From NCBI GenBank assembly GCA_945906935.1, contig CAMDSO010000028.1, positions 1 to 38,277 of the forward strand: 38,277 bases of DNA, in the 5' to 3' direction. Origin of the DNA: Bordetella parapertussis (GTDB lineage Bacteria; Pseudomonadota; Gammaproteobacteria; Burkholderiales; SG8-41). Positions 26,087 to 34,381 of the stretch are shown in pieces. The notes beneath the pieces were generated by a model that saw only the letters and a program-made list of their open reading frames with translations, did no database searches and was not told the DNA's origin. The translations under genes and the position numbers were made by a program. Numbering within the stretch: position 1 is the first letter of the stretch; each line of letters starts with the position of its first letter.

Positions 26087-28615
26087 TTAATTCCGCAACG
26101 GCTTTCCTGTCTTCAGCATCTGCTCGATACGCGCTTGCGTTTTCTCAGTCGCCAGCAATTCCATGAAATGACGGCGCTCCAGATCTAGCAGCCATTGCTC
26201 GTCGACCAGACTACCGGCCTCGAGATCGCCACCACACAGGATGTCGGCGATCTTGCCGGCGATCAGGTAATCATGCTCGGAGATGAACTTGCCTTCGCGC
26301 ATGTTGGCGATATAAGCCTTGATGGTGGCGGCGGCCGAGCGACCCAGCACTGGAATATCACGCACCTTCAACGGCGGCCGGTAACCGCCTTCCGCCAGAG
26401 CACGCGCCTCCGCCTTGGCGACCGCCAGCAGCTCGAAGCGATGCATGACAACGCGGTCGCTGGCACGCAAATAACCAAGCTCGCGTGCGTGTTCGGCACT
26501 GCGCGCCACCTGCGCCATTGCCACCGTCTCAAAATAACGCCGCAGAAACGGCAGCGCATCGCCACCTTTGGCCTCCTGCGCCGCGCGCAGCGCGAACTCC
26601 TTGCAACCGCCGCCGGCGGGCAGCAGTCCGACACCGACTTCGACCAGTCCGATGTAACTCTCGAGTGTGGCCACTGCGCGATCACTATGCATGATGAATT
26701 CGCAACCACCGCCCAGCGCCAGCCCGTCCACTGCCGCCACCGTCGGCACCATCGAATATTTGAGCCGGCCGGTGGTGATCTGAAACTGCTCGACCAACTG
26801 CTCAACCTCGGCAAGCTTGCCCGCCATCAATTGATCAGCAACATTGAGCGTGCGCGCCGCTTTCAGGATGACCGACTCCGCAGCCTTTTTGAAATCGCGC
26901 AGAAGTTTTCCCGCTGCGGTCGGCGCCGCGCGCGGGCCTTCCTCCGGCCGCGTCTTCTTCAAATTCGCGCCAACTGAAAACGGCGGCTCGGTCTGCCAGA
27001 CCAAGAGTGCGGCGTAATTACGCTCGGCCTCGTCAATGGCGCGCTGCACGCCGTCGAGCACCTCGTTACCAATCGCGTGCATCTTGCTCTTGAAACTGAC
27101 GATCGCAATGTCGTCGCCGGTATGCCAGCAGCGCACGTCGCCGGTTTCGAAGATGGTCGTACCGTATTGCGGGTCTTCGCCCAACACGCGGTCGGGAAAC
27201 AACTGCCGGCGATAGACCGGCAGCGCCGATCGCACCACCATCCGGGCGGCAACCGGCGCATAGGAACCCTGCGTCGTATGCACGCCGCTAAGCGCCTCCT
27301 GCAAAACCCAGGCCGGCAGCGGCGTCGCACTCATGGCGCGACCGGCGGCAATGTCCTCGGCGATCCACCCCGCCACCGCCGACCAACCAGCACCCTGCCA
27401 CCATTCAAACGGCCCCTGATTCCAGCCAAAGCCCCAGCGGATGGCAAGATCGAGATCGCGCGCGTTATCGGCAATCGAAGCCAGATGCACGGCGCAATAG
27501 TGAAAGGTATCGCGAAAAATCGCCCACAGAAACTGTGCCTGCGGATGCGTCGAGGCGTGCAGCGCGGCAAAGCGCACGACCGGGTCCTTGTTCTTCAGGA
27601 TCTCAACGACGCCAGCATCCGCCTCGGCGGCCGCCGGCTTGTAGGCGCCGCTCGCTGCATCAATCACCTGAATGTCACGACCGACCTTCTGATAAACCCC
27701 GCGTTTGCTTTTCTGACCGAGCGCGCCCTGTTCAATTAAGGACTGCAGCCAGCCCGGAATCGCATAGTACGCATGCCAGGGGTCTTCCGGCAGCGTGTCG
27801 GTCATGGTCTTCACCACATGCGCGAAGGTATCGAGCCCCACCACATCGGCGGTACGAAAGGTCGCACTCTTCGGCCGGCCGATCAACGGACCGGTCAGTG
27901 CATCGACCAGATCAAAACCCAGCGCAAATTTCTGTGCGTGGTGGATGGTCGCCAGCATCGAGAACACACCGACGCGATTGGCAATGAAGTTCGGCGTATC
28001 GCGGGCGCGGATTACGCCTTTGCCCAGCGTAGTGACGAGAAATTTTTCCAGATCGTCGAGGATGTCGGCGCACGTTTCATTGCAGGCGATCAATTCCACC
28101 AGATGCATATAGCGCGGCGGGTTGAAAAAATGTACGCCGCAAAAACGTGACCGCAGATTTTCCGGAAACGACGACGCCAGTGCATTGATCGACAGCCCCG
28201 AGGTATTGCTGGCGAAAATCGCCTGCGCGCCGAGATACGGCGCAACCTTGCGGTAAAGATCAGCCTTCCAGTCCATGCGTTCCGAAATGGCTTCGATGAC
28301 CAGATCGCAACCCGTCATCAGATCGAGATGCTGTGCGTAGTTGGCAGCCTGGATCAGCCCCGCCTTGCGCGCCACCGACAACGGCGACGGCTCGAGCTTC
28401 TTCAGATTTTCGATGGCTTTTTGCACGTTACCGTTGGGATCACCCTCGGCGGCCGGCAGTTCAAACAACAGCACTTCGACATTGGCATTCACAAGATGGG
28501 CGGCGATCTGCGCGCCCATCACACCGGCCCCCAGCACCGCCACCCTGCGCACCATGAATGCGCGCGGTGCCTGCTGATTCGGTGCATGCTGATTCGTTGC
28601 ATGATTGCTTGTCAT
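26087..28615 (-). CDS. 3-hydroxyacyl-CoA dehydrogenase / enoyl-CoA hydratase, FadN-type bifunctional protein
   Basis: This protein would hydrate enoyl-CoA and oxidise the 3-hydroxyacyl-CoA with NAD, the two middle steps of beta-oxidation. The order is dehydrogenase first: Rossmann motif VLGAGVMGAQIA (27-38), the catalytic-His motif GVHFFNPPRYMHLVE, then the C-terminal dehydrogenase domains. The hydratase part follows, with PFSVGANLKK, DGLALGGGCEFIMHSD and YIGLVEVGVGLLPAGGG, where both active-site Glu are present. This order is that of FadN, opposite to FadB/FadJ. The ATG at 28615 gives 842 residues. The frame is open to 28783 but would overlap the thioesterase gene. The first 20 residues are a low-complexity Asn/Gln/Pro tail encoded by a 15-bp tandem repeat, so ATG at 28555 is an alternative. 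It partners the downstream thiolase. Confidence 0.92.
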   Translation of the reverse strand: MTSNHATNQHAPNQQAPRAFMVRRVAVLGAGVMGAQIAAHLVNANVEVLLFELPAAEGDPNGNVQKAIENLKKLEPSPLSVARKAGLIQAANYAQHLDLMTGCDLVIEAISERMDWKADLYRKVAPYLGAQAIFASNTSGLSINALASSFPENLRSRFCGVHFFNPPRYMHLVELIACNETCADILDDLEKFLVTTLGKGVIRARDTPNFIANRVGVFSMLATIHHAQKFALGFDLVDALTGPLIGRPKSATFRTADVVGLDTFAHVVKTMTDTLPEDPWHAYYAIPGWLQSLIEQGALGQKSKRGVYQKVGRDIQVIDAASGAYKPAAAEADAGVVEILKNKDPVVRFAALHASTHPQAQFLWAIFRDTFHYCAVHLASIADNARDLDLAIRWGFGWNQGPFEWWQGAGWSAVAGWIAEDIAAGRAMSATPLPAWVLQEALSGVHTTQGSYAPVAARMVVRSALPVYRRQLFPDRVLGEDPQYGTTIFETGDVRCWHTGDDIAIVSFKSKMHAIGNEVLDGVQRAIDEAERNYAALLVWQTEPPFSVGANLKKTRPEEGPRAAPTAAGKLLRDFKKAAESVILKAARTLNVADQLMAGKLAEVEQLVEQFQITTGRLKYSMVPTVAAVDGLALGGGCEFIMHSDRAVATLESYIGLVEVGVGLLPAGGGCKEFALRAAQEAKGGDALPFLRRYFETVAMAQVARSAEHARELGYLRASDRVVMHRFELLAVAKAEARALAEGGYRPPLKVRDIPVLGRSAAATIKAYIANMREGKFISEHDYLIAGKIADILCGGDLEAGSLVDEQWLLDLERRHFMELLATEKTQARIEQMLKTGKPLRN
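28573..28602. repeat. 15-bp tandem duplication at the start of the FadN-like gene
   Basis: GCTGATTCG(G/T)TGCAT occurs twice in a row with one mismatch, and a partial third copy follows. It encodes the Asn-Gln-His/Gln-Ala-Pro part of the protein's extra N-terminal tail and may be a slippage product. Confidence 0.8.
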
Positions 28616-28715
28616 AAAAGACCCCAGCCTGACGCGTTGATTCGATTTCCCGTGTATCGGACCACCACGGCACCATAATTGCATACACCCTGCCTCACGG
28701 ATCGCAACGAGGACC

Positions 28716-29141
28716 TCAAGCGCCCGCCCCCGCTTTCTGCGGCGGCACCACACGCGGTTGGCGCTGCGCATCGACCGCCACATACGTCAGCGTCGCCTCG
28801 GTCACCTTGACGCACTCGGGTTCGACCGGATTCCGCTGTGAATACACTTCGACGCCGACAGTAATCGAGGTTCGACCTATCCGGATGATTTCCGCGTAAA
28901 GACTCACCACGTCGCCCACCAGCACTGGCTGGCGGAACACAAATGAATTCACCGCCACCGTCACGACACGTCCGCGCGAAGCAACAATCGCCGGAATGCT
29001 GCCGGCGATATCCACCTGCGACATCACCCAGCCACCGAATATATCGCCGCTCGAATTCGAATCGGCCGGCATCGGCACGACGCGCAGCGTCGGTTGCTTG
29101 CCCGCCGGCAGGCCGGTCATCTCCCTGCCTTCTGCCGCCAT
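28716..29141 (-). CDS. Acyl-CoA thioesterase, YciA-type hotdog fold
   Basis: This is a cytosolic acyl-CoA hydrolase of the YciA/BACH family, which releases free acid and CoA. The hallmark GDIFGGWVMSQVDIAGSIPA contains the catalytic Asp of the hotdog helix. Further motifs are VVTVAVNSFVFRQPVLVGD and VTEATLTYVAVD. The length (141) is typical. AAGGA at good spacing supports the ATG at 29141, with an internal ATG seven codons later as a weaker choice. It starts 12 bases after the acyl-CoA synthetase stop, so the two form an operon with opposing activities on acyl-CoA, plausibly to control free CoA levels. Confidence 0.92.
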   Translation of the reverse strand: MAAEGREMTGLPAGKQPTLRVVPMPADSNSSGDIFGGWVMSQVDIAGSIPAIVASRGRVVTVAVNSFVFRQPVLVGDVVSLYAEIIRIGRTSITVGVEVYSQRNPVEPECVKVTEATLTYVAVDAQRQPRVVPPQKAGAGA

Positions 29142-29153
29142 CGTTTATTTCCT

Positions 29154-30959
29154 TCAATGACCCGCATACATGCGGTCGATTTCCGCGTTGAATTTTTCGA
29201 TCACGCGCGGACGCTTGATCTTTAGCGTCGGCGTCAGCAAGCCGGCCTCGACCGTCCATGGTTCGAGTCCTGCCGTTAACTTGCGCACCCGCGCGTAGCC
29301 CGGGAATTCTTTCATCTGCGCGGCCACGCGCGCGAGCAGCAGTTTTTCTGTCGCCGGCGTCGACAACGAAGCGAAATCCGCGCCCATGCCCATGCCGTTG
29401 GCCGCCGCGAACTCTTCCCAGCGTTTACGATTCAGTACGGCCAGCAAACTAAGATAAGGTTTGCCCTCGCCCACCAGCATTACCTGCTCAAAGAGCGTGT
29501 CGCGCGTAATCGCCGACTCGATATCGACTGGCGGAATTTTCTCGCCGTTCGACATCACAATGATTTCCTTCAAGCGCCCGGTAATGAAGACGTGCCCGCC
29601 TTCATCGATACGCGCGGTATCGCCGGAATTAAGCCAGCCGTCGGCGGCGATCATCGCTGCGGTCGCCTCGCGGTTATTCCAATAGCCCAGCATGATGTTA
29701 GGACCACGGATCAGCAAAGCCCCCATCTCGCCGATGCGAATCTCGACGCCGGGCACCACGGTACCGACACTCGCCGGCAGATTGTCACGCACGCTGTTGG
29801 CACAGGCCACCGGGCTGGTTTCCGTCATGCCATAGCCCTGCAAGAGATTCAGGCCAAGGCCGATGAAAATACGCGCCACATCAGGCGGCAACGCCGCACC
29901 GCCGGAGAGCGCGGCGCGCAGATTACCGCCGAGCCGCGCGAGAATTTTTTTCGCCACTAACGCATGGAGCAGGGGCCATAACAATAGCGCCGGCCGCCAG
30001 CCGCCGCGCCCCTGCGTATGGGCGAAGCGCAGATTACCGATCGCAACCGTGCACTCAAAGAGCCACTGTTGCCACTGCGGCCCCCCCTCCAACTTGGTCT
30101 TGATCGCCGCGTAAACGCGTTCGTAGATGCGCGGCACTGAAATCAGCATGGTCGGCCGCTGGCTCAAGAGGTCTTCACTCAACAGCGCCACCGAGCGCGC
30201 AAACACCACGCTCGAACCGGCCATCATGGACAAGTAATAGCCGCAGGTGCGCTCGAACATATGCGACAGCGGCAGAAAAGACAGAAAGACATCAGCGGGC
30301 CCTACGGTCATCACAGTGAGACTGGCGTGGGCATTGCTCACAATGTTGCGGTGACTGAGCATCACCCCCTTCGGTTTGCCTGTGGTACCCGAGGTATAGA
30401 CGATGGTCGCCAGCGCATCGGGGTCGGTGGGCAAATGGCGTGTCGCACCACCGTCTTCGGGGAGCCATTGCGCAATCGATCTCAAACGCGGTTCGTCAAC
30501 CGGCTCTGTCAGCAGCTCGACGACGAGGATACGCACCAGACCACCCAATTGCTCACGCACGCCGGCAAAGCCCTGCCATTGTTCGAGCGTGCCGAAGACG
30601 ACGACCTTGCAACCGGCATCGTTGAGGATATAAGCGACATTGTCCGGCCGGTCCTGCGTGTAGAGCGGCACCACCACCAAGCCGAGGCCGAGTGCTGCCT
30701 GATCGAACACCACCCATTCGGGCGCATTGCGCATCATCACAGCAACACGGTCGCCGGCCTTCAAACCATCGCGTTCCAGCGCCGCCTGCCAACGCGCCAC
30801 CTCGCGATCAATCTGCGCCCAGCTGTAGTCACGCCAGTTCGCGTACTGTTGATTGAAATCACGGTACGCCAGCGCCTGCGGTGACCGCTCTACGCGCTCG
30901 CGCAACAGCCCGTCGAGTGTGCGCGCCTGTTCCGGCGTGATCGCCTCATTGGTATTCAT
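29154..30959 (-). CDS. Long-chain acyl-CoA synthetase (AMP-binding)
   Basis: This enzyme activates free fatty acids to acyl-CoA through an acyl-adenylate, the entry step of beta-oxidation. The AMP-binding P-loop is YTSGTTGKPKG (188-198). Other adenylation motifs are GYGMTETSP and WLNSGDTARIDEGGHVFITGRLKEII. The 601-residue length and the LQGYGMTETSPVAC form fit the FadD15-like long-chain family. It ends 12 bases before the thioesterase and begins 40 bases after the fadE stop, all on the same strand, which supports one transcript. Chain-length specificity cannot be read from sequence. Confidence 0.94.
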   Translation of the reverse strand: MNTNEAITPEQARTLDGLLRERVERSPQALAYRDFNQQYANWRDYSWAQIDREVARWQAALERDGLKAGDRVAVMMRNAPEWVVFDQAALGLGLVVVPLYTQDRPDNVAYILNDAGCKVVVFGTLEQWQGFAGVREQLGGLVRILVVELLTEPVDEPRLRSIAQWLPEDGGATRHLPTDPDALATIVYTSGTTGKPKGVMLSHRNIVSNAHASLTVMTVGPADVFLSFLPLSHMFERTCGYYLSMMAGSSVVFARSVALLSEDLLSQRPTMLISVPRIYERVYAAIKTKLEGGPQWQQWLFECTVAIGNLRFAHTQGRGGWRPALLLWPLLHALVAKKILARLGGNLRAALSGGAALPPDVARIFIGLGLNLLQGYGMTETSPVACANSVRDNLPASVGTVVPGVEIRIGEMGALLIRGPNIMLGYWNNREATAAMIAADGWLNSGDTARIDEGGHVFITGRLKEIIVMSNGEKIPPVDIESAITRDTLFEQVMLVGEGKPYLSLLAVLNRKRWEEFAAANGMGMGADFASLSTPATEKLLLARVAAQMKEFPGYARVRKLTAGLEPWTVEAGLLTPTLKIKRPRVIEKFNAEIDRMYAGH

Positions 30960-30999
30960 CAGCCGCCCCCAAGTTGCCTTCTACTGCCGGCTGCGGTCA

Positions 31000-33471
31000 T
31001 CAGCGCCCCAACGCCTCGAAACTGACCGCCTGCGTCGTTTGAAAAATTTCTGTCTTGCCCAGATCGCGCGGAAAATCATCCACCATGATGGCGCGCCGGC
31101 GCAACTGCTGTGCACGCGCCAGCACCTGCGCATCCCCCGCGTTGATGATGCCCTGGCGCAACGCGCTGTCGGTCAGGGACGCCGCCTTGCCCTGCAACAC
31201 ACCAGCCTTCTGCGCGGCACGCATTTTCGCCTCCACCGCTTCGGCGGCGATCACCGCTACCAGTGCCACCTCAAGGCCACCCACCGCATCGTCCTCGCTC
31301 GATGATATATAGGTGCCGGCGGTCAGTCGCTGGCGCGCCGGCCCCGGGACCATTAAGGTGCGCACCACCTGCTGGCCGAGTGCATCGCTGGGTGCCTTGT
31401 ATTCGAGGCCGTGGCAAAAAATAAGTTGGCGCATGACAAAGCCAATGAGTCGTCCGGGCAGATTATCGAACAGCCCGCTGAACGCCTCCTGCATACGCAA
31501 CAACGCGTCCTGCATGGCCCAATGCAACAACGGCAGATCGTCGGCGGGGCGTCCCGCGTCCTCATAACGCTTGAGTACCGCCGAGGCCAGATAAAGCTGG
31601 CTGAGGATGTCGCCGAGGCGCGCCGACAGCCGCTCGCGTCGCTTGAGCGATCCGCCGAGCACGAACATCGCCGCGTCGGCGAGCAAGGCAAAGCCCGCCG
31701 CAAAGCGCGTGAGCTGGCGGTAATAGCGCCGCGTGTGCGCATCACCGGGCACGCGTACAAAGCACGCGCTTGTCAGCCCCAGCACCAGCACCCGCACCAG
31801 ATTGCCAACGACAAACGCCGCATGACCAAAGAACGCGGCATCGAAATCACGCAAAGCGCGCGCCGCATCCGGCTCCTGCGTGGCACTGATTTCCTTGAGC
31901 ACCCAAGGATGGCAGCGGATCGCGCCCTGCCCGAAGATGATCATCGAACGCGTCAGTATGTTCGCGCCTTCCACCGTGATGCCGATCGGGATTTGCTGAT
32001 AGGCGCGTGCCAGATAATTGCTGGGCCCCATGCAGATACCCTTGCCGCCGTGCACGTCCATCGCATCGTTGACGACAGCGCGCGCACGCTCGGTCAGATG
32101 ATATTTGACGATCGCCGAGATCACCGAGGGTTTTTCTCCAAGGTCGACCGCGCCGGCGGTCATGACGCGGGCTGCATCCATCAAATAAGCGTTACCGCCG
32201 ATGCGTGCAATCGCCTCCTCGACCCCTTCAAAACGGCCGACCGGCATTTTGAATTGCGTGCGCACATGCCCGTAGGCGCCACTGGTCAAGGCACAGAGTT
32301 TGGCCATGCCGGTGGCGTTGGCCGGCAGCGAAATCGAGCGCCCGGCGGCAAGGCAGTTCATCAGCATCTTCCAGCCCTGTCCGGCATTGGCCGCGCCGCC
32401 AATGATGTAGTCGAGCGGAATGAAAACATCGCGCCCCCAGTTCGGGCCGTTCATGAACACCGCGTTCAACGGCAGATGCCGGCGACCGATATGCACACCC
32501 GGTGTGGCGGTGGGGATCAGCGCCAGCGTGATACCGACATCATCACGCGCGCCGAGCAAATGCTCAGGGTCATACAGACGGAAGGCGAGCCCCAGCAACG
32601 TCGCCACCGGACCGAGGGTGATGTAGCGCTTCTCCCAGGTGAGTCGCATGCCGAGCACTTCGGCGCCCTCCCAGGTACCGCGGCAGACCACGCCGAAATC
32701 GGGAATGGCACCGGCGTCCGATCCGGCCTCGGGGCTAGTCAGCGCAAAGCATGGCATCTCGCTGCCATTGGCGAGGCGCGGCAGATAATGATTTTTCTGC
32801 GCATCGCTGCCGTAATGCAGCAGCAATTCGGCCGGCCCCAAAGAATTGGGCACCATCACCGACACCGCAGCGGTGCCGCTGCGCGTTGAGAGTTTCATCA
32901 CGACTTCCGAATGGGCCAGCGCGGAGAAGCCCTTGCCGCCAAACACCTTCGGAATGATCATGCCGAGAAAACCCTGATCCTTGATGAACTGCCACGCCAC
33001 CGGCGGCAGATCATGCAGCTCGTTGGTGATCTGCCAGTCATCGAGCATGGCGCAGAGTTCTTCCACCGGGCCGTCGATGAACGCGCGTTCCTCCGCCGTC
33101 AGCGTTGGTTTCGGATAAGCGAGCAGCTTGTTCCAGTCCGGGTTACCGCTAAAGAGTTCGCCGTCCCACCACACGGTGCCGGCGTCGAGCGCCTCCTGCT
33201 CGGTCTGTGATACCTGCGGCAATATTTTGCGAAACAGCGCCAGCAAGGGCACGCCGATCAGCGTACGGCGCAACGGCGTCGGCAGGGTCAGCGCGGAGAC
33301 CACCACGAAAGCGATCCACAGCGCGTTGATCGTCGCCGGCGCAAGCAACGCACTGGCGTGCAAGCAGGCCAGTAAGGCGGCCAGACTGACGGACCACCAC
33401 CATGCACTCGCACGGTTGTAGGCAAGCACCGCGCAGACCACGCACAAGGCCGTTATCCACCCATAAAACAT
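31000..33471 (-). CDS. fadE: Acyl-CoA dehydrogenase FadE, membrane-associated
   Basis: FadE carries out the first oxidation of beta-oxidation, making 2-enoyl-CoA and passing electrons to ETF. The 823-residue product matches the large FadE type. There are two or more N-terminal hydrophobic segments (MFYGWITALCVVCAVLAYN and a second near 25-65), followed by a dehydrogenase core with FALTSPEAGSDAGAIPD, DAMDVHGGKGICMGPSNYL and ITVEGANILTRSMIIFGQGA. The last is a FadE hallmark containing the expected catalytic Glu. GGGGAG six bases before the ATG at 33471 fixes the start. A -10 box lies 32 bases upstream. It heads the operon fadE-acyl-CoA synthetase-thioesterase-fadN-like. Electrons would reach quinone through ETF and the ETF-QO encoded nearby. 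Confidence 0.95.
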   Translation of the reverse strand: MFYGWITALCVVCAVLAYNRASAWWWSVSLAALLACLHASALLAPATINALWIAFVVVSALTLPTPLRRTLIGVPLLALFRKILPQVSQTEQEALDAGTVWWDGELFSGNPDWNKLLAYPKPTLTAEERAFIDGPVEELCAMLDDWQITNELHDLPPVAWQFIKDQGFLGMIIPKVFGGKGFSALAHSEVVMKLSTRSGTAAVSVMVPNSLGPAELLLHYGSDAQKNHYLPRLANGSEMPCFALTSPEAGSDAGAIPDFGVVCRGTWEGAEVLGMRLTWEKRYITLGPVATLLGLAFRLYDPEHLLGARDDVGITLALIPTATPGVHIGRRHLPLNAVFMNGPNWGRDVFIPLDYIIGGAANAGQGWKMLMNCLAAGRSISLPANATGMAKLCALTSGAYGHVRTQFKMPVGRFEGVEEAIARIGGNAYLMDAARVMTAGAVDLGEKPSVISAIVKYHLTERARAVVNDAMDVHGGKGICMGPSNYLARAYQQIPIGITVEGANILTRSMIIFGQGAIRCHPWVLKEISATQEPDAARALRDFDAAFFGHAAFVVGNLVRVLVLGLTSACFVRVPGDAHTRRYYRQLTRFAAGFALLADAAMFVLGGSLKRRERLSARLGDILSQLYLASAVLKRYEDAGRPADDLPLLHWAMQDALLRMQEAFSGLFDNLPGRLIGFVMRQLIFCHGLEYKAPSDALGQQVVRTLMVPGPARQRLTAGTYISSSEDDAVGGLEVALVAVIAAEAVEAKMRAAQKAGVLQGKAASLTDSALRQGIINAGDAQVLARAQQLRRRAIMVDDFPRDLGKTEIFQTTQAVSFEALGR

Positions 33472-33502
33472 GCTCGTCTCCCCATGACATCGCGCGTGTT
33501 TG

Positions 33503-33508
33503 ATTATA
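33503..33508 (-). promoter_or_regulatory. -10 box for the fadE operon
   Basis: A perfect TATAAT on the minus strand would start transcription near 33496, about 25 nt before the fadE ATG. No clear -35 is visible. Further upstream an inverted repeat CACCTG-9 bp-CAGGTG (33573-33593) could be a regulator site, but I cannot match it to a known operator. Confidence 0.5.
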
Positions 33509-33647
33509 CGCGTCGCCTGCGGCACCCAGATTCATTTTGCAGCCGGGCGCCAGCCGGCGTAAGGTTGGTTGTCACCTGCGCAGCGGTCAGGTGGCGTCTA
33601 CCGATGCAAAGAAACACATACGCCTAATCCACCTCGAGGGGCACTCC

Positions 33648-34050
33648 TTGCACAACACAGCCTGGCATTCGCGCTTTGCCAAAACGACGGCGCAGTTCTG
33701 CGGCCGGCCGCCGATCTTTACGTTGGCCGTCGGCATCATCGGTGTGTAGCTGATCAGCCGCCCGCTGTTTGGTTTCAGCGACACCTGGCAGCTGGTCATC
33801 AATACCGGCACCACCATCATCACGTTTCTGATGGTGTTTCTGATTCAGAACACGCAGAACCGCGATACAGAAACGATCCAGACCAAGCTCGACGAGCTGA
33901 TCCGTTCAACCCAGGGCGCGCACAACGCGCTGTTCGATCTCAAGGCGCTGGAGCAGGAAACCCTCGATGCGTCTCGCGCCAAATATCAGGCAATGGCAGC
34001 GGCGGCGCGGCGGGGGCTGAGGCTCGGGCGCGAGGACACCGGACGCCTAA
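33648..34050 (+). pseudogene. Low-affinity iron permease family protein, interrupted
   Basis: The plus-strand frame encodes the family's conserved segment GFSDTWQLVINTGTTIITFL followed by MVFLIQNTQNRDTETIQTKL and DELIRSTQGAHNALFDLKAL, which is distinctive for the small two-helix low-affinity iron permease family. A TAG at 33747-33749 interrupts the frame just before LISRPLFGFSDTW. The family usually has Trp in this hydrophobic stretch, so a TGG-to-TAG change fits. The likely start is the TTG at 33648, with GAGGGG seven bases upstream. A second lesion is possible near 34025: the frame runs on past the expected end, while another frame stops at the TAA at 34048-34050 after a plausible short tail. 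The protein would be about 130 residues. It is likely non-functional unless the stop is suppressed. Confidence 0.78.
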
Positions 34051-34053
34051 ACC

Positions 34054-34358
34054 ATGAACCCTTGTTACGGCGCCGGCTTTTTCAACGCTCTGACCTTCTG
34101 GGTGTAGCCGGCATTTTTGTTCAAGCATTTCGACGCGCACTGGCTGACGGTGGCGGTGGCGGTGGCGGTAGTCTAGCCTTGTTGTTTTTGGGCGCCGGCA
34201 AAGTAGCGACGGAATTGCATCTCGACCATATCGCAGCGAAAAATCCGCCGCGTGGTGCATCCACGCTGATAGCAATCCTCTGTGCGGTGGTTTTTGCCCC
34301 TGGCCTGGACACACGCGTGATCTGTTACTACGCAACCGGCGCCGGTAAGCACCAGTAG
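34054..34358 (+). pseudogene. Remnant of a small membrane protein gene, stop and frameshift
   Basis: I do not recognise the family. Starting at the ATG at 34054, three bases after the probable end of the iron permease gene, the frame reads MNPCYGAGFFNALTFWV, then TAG (34105-34107), then PAFLFKHFDAHWLTVAVAVA. It stops again at about 34174, just after a GGTGGC repeat tract. A different frame continues the hydrophobic character from that tract (LALLFLGAGKVATELHLD) to the stop at 34358. One nonsense change plus one single-base slip in the repeat tract would restore a ~100-residue protein with two or three membrane helices. Whether this was ever a gene is inferred from composition and continuity only. 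Confidence 0.45.
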
Positions 34359-34381
34359 CGCCGGTTGATACGCAAGTCCCG

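Noticed and set aside
31411-32889. Long plus-strand open frame (492 codons) opposite fadE
   Set aside because: It is antisense to a strongly supported fadE, its protein is Arg/His/Gln-rich without domains, and high GC content commonly opens this frame.
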